A DNA stretch of 64,000 bases from Erythrobacter sp. BLCC-B19. GTDB lineage: Bacteria > Pseudomonadota > Alphaproteobacteria > Sphingomonadales > Sphingomonadaceae. Within the stretch, counting starts at the first letter, position 1, and each line of letters opens with the position of its first letter. Location: assembly GCF_028621955.1 (NCBI RefSeq), contig NZ_CP117516.1, forward strand, positions 186,001-250,000, in the 5' to 3' direction. The notes under the pieces are model-generated. The model was not told the DNA's origin. It saw nothing but the letters and a program-made list of their open reading frames with translations, and made no database searches. The position numbers and the translations under genes are program-made. This document shows positions 63,101 through 64,000 of the stretch, piece after piece.

Positions 63101-63443
63101 CGGCTTCAAGAACCGCCTCGCGGTCGAGTTCGCCGAACCGGCCCTGGGGACGCGCCTCAGAATTGCGGAATCGGAAATAGGCCCGGGCCGCCGCACGGCA
63201 GGCGGCGAGATTGGCGTAGAACGAACCGTTCAGATCAATTGCGCTCGGGTTGCGCCTTCCCGCAGCGTCGTCGGACCGCGAGTAAGCCATCTCCGCAAGA
63301 ATCGAAGCCCCGCCATCTCGATCGAATTGCTCGTCGAGACCGTAGGCGCCATCGACCTTGCGCCCGTCTGAAAGCCACGTGGCGATGGACGTTGGCGCAT
63401 ATCCTTGCGCGACCAGCCAAGCCTTGAATTCAGCCTCTCTCAC
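60162..63443 (-). CDS. mcrB: McrB-like AAA+ GTPase with embedded reader-like domains
   Basis: About 1093 residues from GTG 63441-63443, six bases after AGGGA; a TTG eleven codons earlier is less likely. Walker A GPPGTGKTY near 584, Walker B VLIIDEINRAN near 872 and the McrB signature GTMNTADRSIALLD near 925. The N-terminal 500 residues hold unrecognised domains. An EVE-like unit precedes the ATPase (RFVERGEWSLL, RVREMQVGDRIFLKDFVP), and a second sits between Walker A and B (AGRNFWKMGLGQ, ALGWGGDVDWSDA, MKVGDIVIVPFGNKAFRAVGEV). McrB recognises modified DNA and drives translocation by GTP hydrolysis. First gene of the defence run. Confidence 0.88.
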   Translation of the reverse strand: MREAEFKAWLVAQGYAPTSIATWLSDGRKVDGAYGLDEQFDRDGGASILAEMAYSRSDDAAGRRNPSAIDLNGSFYANLAACRAAARAYFRFRNSEARPQGRFGELDREAVLEAVGACDAVGDVAQYVAALELGQPTRYWLVLDGKRYPSKAIVRDALARRGSEWLPGGGDCKTALERLGFVVIDWPELNRARDAFLRQMPDFTDFRASSGAYWDVERAYKNGLIEQAKAIVARQDDDRAIGESLYRLLSVGGSGLPLSWRTLSEVQNADPALRDRFYTALGLLARSDAPLDEAIPAAARELEVLREAGIAGLRRGEVLSIPITVWATLHPDQASWFKIAKIDEMGRRLFGRRLFPQTEFREADLAEWLQLMRALFGLLDKEFGWHPQDMFDVQGFIWVVGNPDAPRELDPVPTWLVTSLWGQEDGLPRFVERGEWSLLTDTGSANNRRVREMQVGDRIFLKDFVPRARDLPFDAGTGIVTALRFRAEGTITEVSDDGLRVGVDWQAWPEPRTWFFYTNNDAVWRLRDPGDSVYADQLRRFLLDGEPQDHALFLNDPFWRDRLFGAGSSDEMPTMQPTNLILYGPPGTGKTYRTAQEAVRLCGEAVPEDRDALMQRYEELSKEGRIRFVTFHQSFSYEEFVEGLRPETAPSDGQEGQVGGFRLEPRPGIFRELCAVAGEAAKGAAETGGAFDFAGRNFWKMGLGQIGVEDSVYDACIAGDYVALGWGGDVDWSDARFASLEAIREEWASSPRENEQPSNVTQLHPFRNTMKVGDIVIVPFGNKAFRAVGEVVGEYYFAQDGDPTYYHRRRVRWLKVLDEALPLDTIIEGDFMQRTFYSIAAGRVNREALARLVRPVESEGQSPVTRGAAQQFVLIIDEINRANVSKVFGELITLIEPDKRLGMRNALKVRLPYSKREFGVPANLHIIGTMNTADRSIALLDTALRRRFRFEEMAPDTSIPAFIAAEDSTGLPLGDVLNTMNRRIEYLVDRDHRIGHAFFIDCKTKADADAVMRDKVIPLLQEYFFDDWNRLAAVLGEKDKGGNFLTCDIIEDPMGEGGEPLKSWRVRSHFDEGAYTRLISARAASASDLENEA

Positions 63444-63618
63444 TCGTTTGTCCCTGTTATTCTGCACATGACCCAATGTCGCACGGCGATACGACAGATT
63501 CGGTCATTGAAATGATAATGCTCGAAAAACCAAGCCCTTCACACGGGAAATTGCTTCCCCGCTCTCGGTTCACCCCCAAATACCATCCTAGGCCATGGCA
63601 ATCATTGTCCCCGCGCCG

Positions 63619-64000
63619 TCAGTTGCCAGCCAAGGCCCGCGCGACGGCAACCATCGCCCAGGTATCCCTCGCGCAATAGGCCCTGAGTGCCTCTTCCAGC
63701 GCCTCACGCCGTCCCGGATCGCAGGCCGGATCGGCGGCCTCAAACCAAGCCGCCTGCGCGTCGCCCCCATCCTTTACTTCGAGCGCACCATAATCCAGCT
63801 CCGAGGCGATGGTAGGGAGCACCGCCTTGATCGACCAGCTGCCGCGCTGATCGCGGTGATACCAGTGGTTGCGGGCGATAGGCAGGAGATCGACCGTGGC
63901 CTCGGCCATCGCTTCAAGGCGCGGGGCGAGGTCTGGAAAGGACTTGGCCAGATCGCGCAGCACGCTGCGCTCGAAAGCGGCGTTGTAGGCGATGATCGTG
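63619..64000 (-). CDS. DUF2779-like protein, 5' end outside the window
   Basis: The last 127 codons of a gene that continues beyond the right edge. TIIAYNAAFERSVLRDLAK at the edge and NHWYHRDQRGSWSIKAVLP in the middle are characteristic of DUF2779 proteins, whose N-terminal part is a RecB/DEDD-type nuclease-like fold. IIAYNAAFE resembles an exonuclease motif. It is on the same strand as the defence genes, with its stop 143 bases from the possible mcrB start. Partial because of the window, not because of damage. Confidence 0.75.
   Translation of the reverse strand, partial: TIIAYNAAFERSVLRDLAKSFPDLAPRLEAMAEATVDLLPIARNHWYHRDQRGSWSIKAVLPTIASELDYGALEVKDGGDAQAAWFEAADPACDPGRREALEEALRAYCARDTWAMVAVARALAGN

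Overview
The window is high-GC DNA with a sphingomonad flavour (inference): TonB-dependent receptors with short leader peptides, SCO and PCu(A)C copper proteins, DUF2946 and DUF2244 proteins, a DUF1838 protein, and dense ATGA, GTGA or TTGA gene overlaps. An alphaproteobacterium of the Sphingomonadales, perhaps Erythrobacteraceae, fits best. I recognise no rRNA, intact tRNA or CRISPR array.

Region 1 (1-10.4 kb) holds a methyltransferase/hypothetical pair and a secreted DUF1838 protein. Their upstream regions share a TTGTCCGGACAA palindrome, so they probably share an unseen regulator. Next comes a minus-strand copper/iron-type module: an exported DJ-1/PfpI protein, a siderophore-type TonB receptor, SCO, the PCu(A)C chaperone, a DUF2244 protein and a DUF2946 protein. 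After a hypothetical gene there is an AT-richer, gene-poor stretch that carries what looks like the 3' end of a tRNA-Ser gene, a likely attachment-site remnant.

Region 2 (10.4-39.5 kb) is a large catabolic cluster that I propose takes up and dismantles small non-standard peptides carrying D- and perhaps N-methyl residues. It contains a TonB receptor, an MFS carrier, two D-aminopeptidase-like S12 enzymes and a third, smaller one, an M81 (MlrC-like) metallopeptidase, S9, S15 (CocE) and two S33 hydrolases, an M19 dipeptidase, a D-serine dehydratase-like PLP enzyme, a D-arginine dehydrogenase-like flavoenzyme, an ornithine-cyclodeaminase-like enzyme, an N-methyl amino-acid oxidase-like flavoenzyme, an acyl-CoA ligase, a MaoC-type hotdog protein, an AceE-like 2-oxoacid dehydrogenase E1, a phosphatidylserine-decarboxylase-like protein and an exported serine hydrolase. 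A TetR gene sits in the middle. One 20-bp near-palindrome recurs in exactly the three intergenic regions expected to hold the cluster's promoters, which points to a single TetR-controlled regulon.

Region 3 (39.8-63.5 kb) is a defence island. A serine recombinase faces a run of about 23 kb of genes that are all on the minus strand. In transcription order they are: McrB-like AAA+ GTPase with embedded reader-like domains, PD-(D/E)XK protein, McrC, WYL regulator, giant DUF1998 helicase, SNF2 helicase, N6-adenine methyltransferase, detached methyltransferase C-terminus, PD-(D/E)XK nuclease, hypothetical, small protein, ImmA/IrrE protease, Abi (HEPN) and HNH nuclease. The helicase/methylase part resembles DISARM or Druantia without matching either as I know them. 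The methyltransferase is a mosaic: its NPPY-plus-specificity half is about 38-45% GC against roughly 65% for the rest, and the original C-terminus survives as a separate ORF.

The window ends inside a DUF2779-like gene. All family names come from reading motifs and have not been checked against a database.
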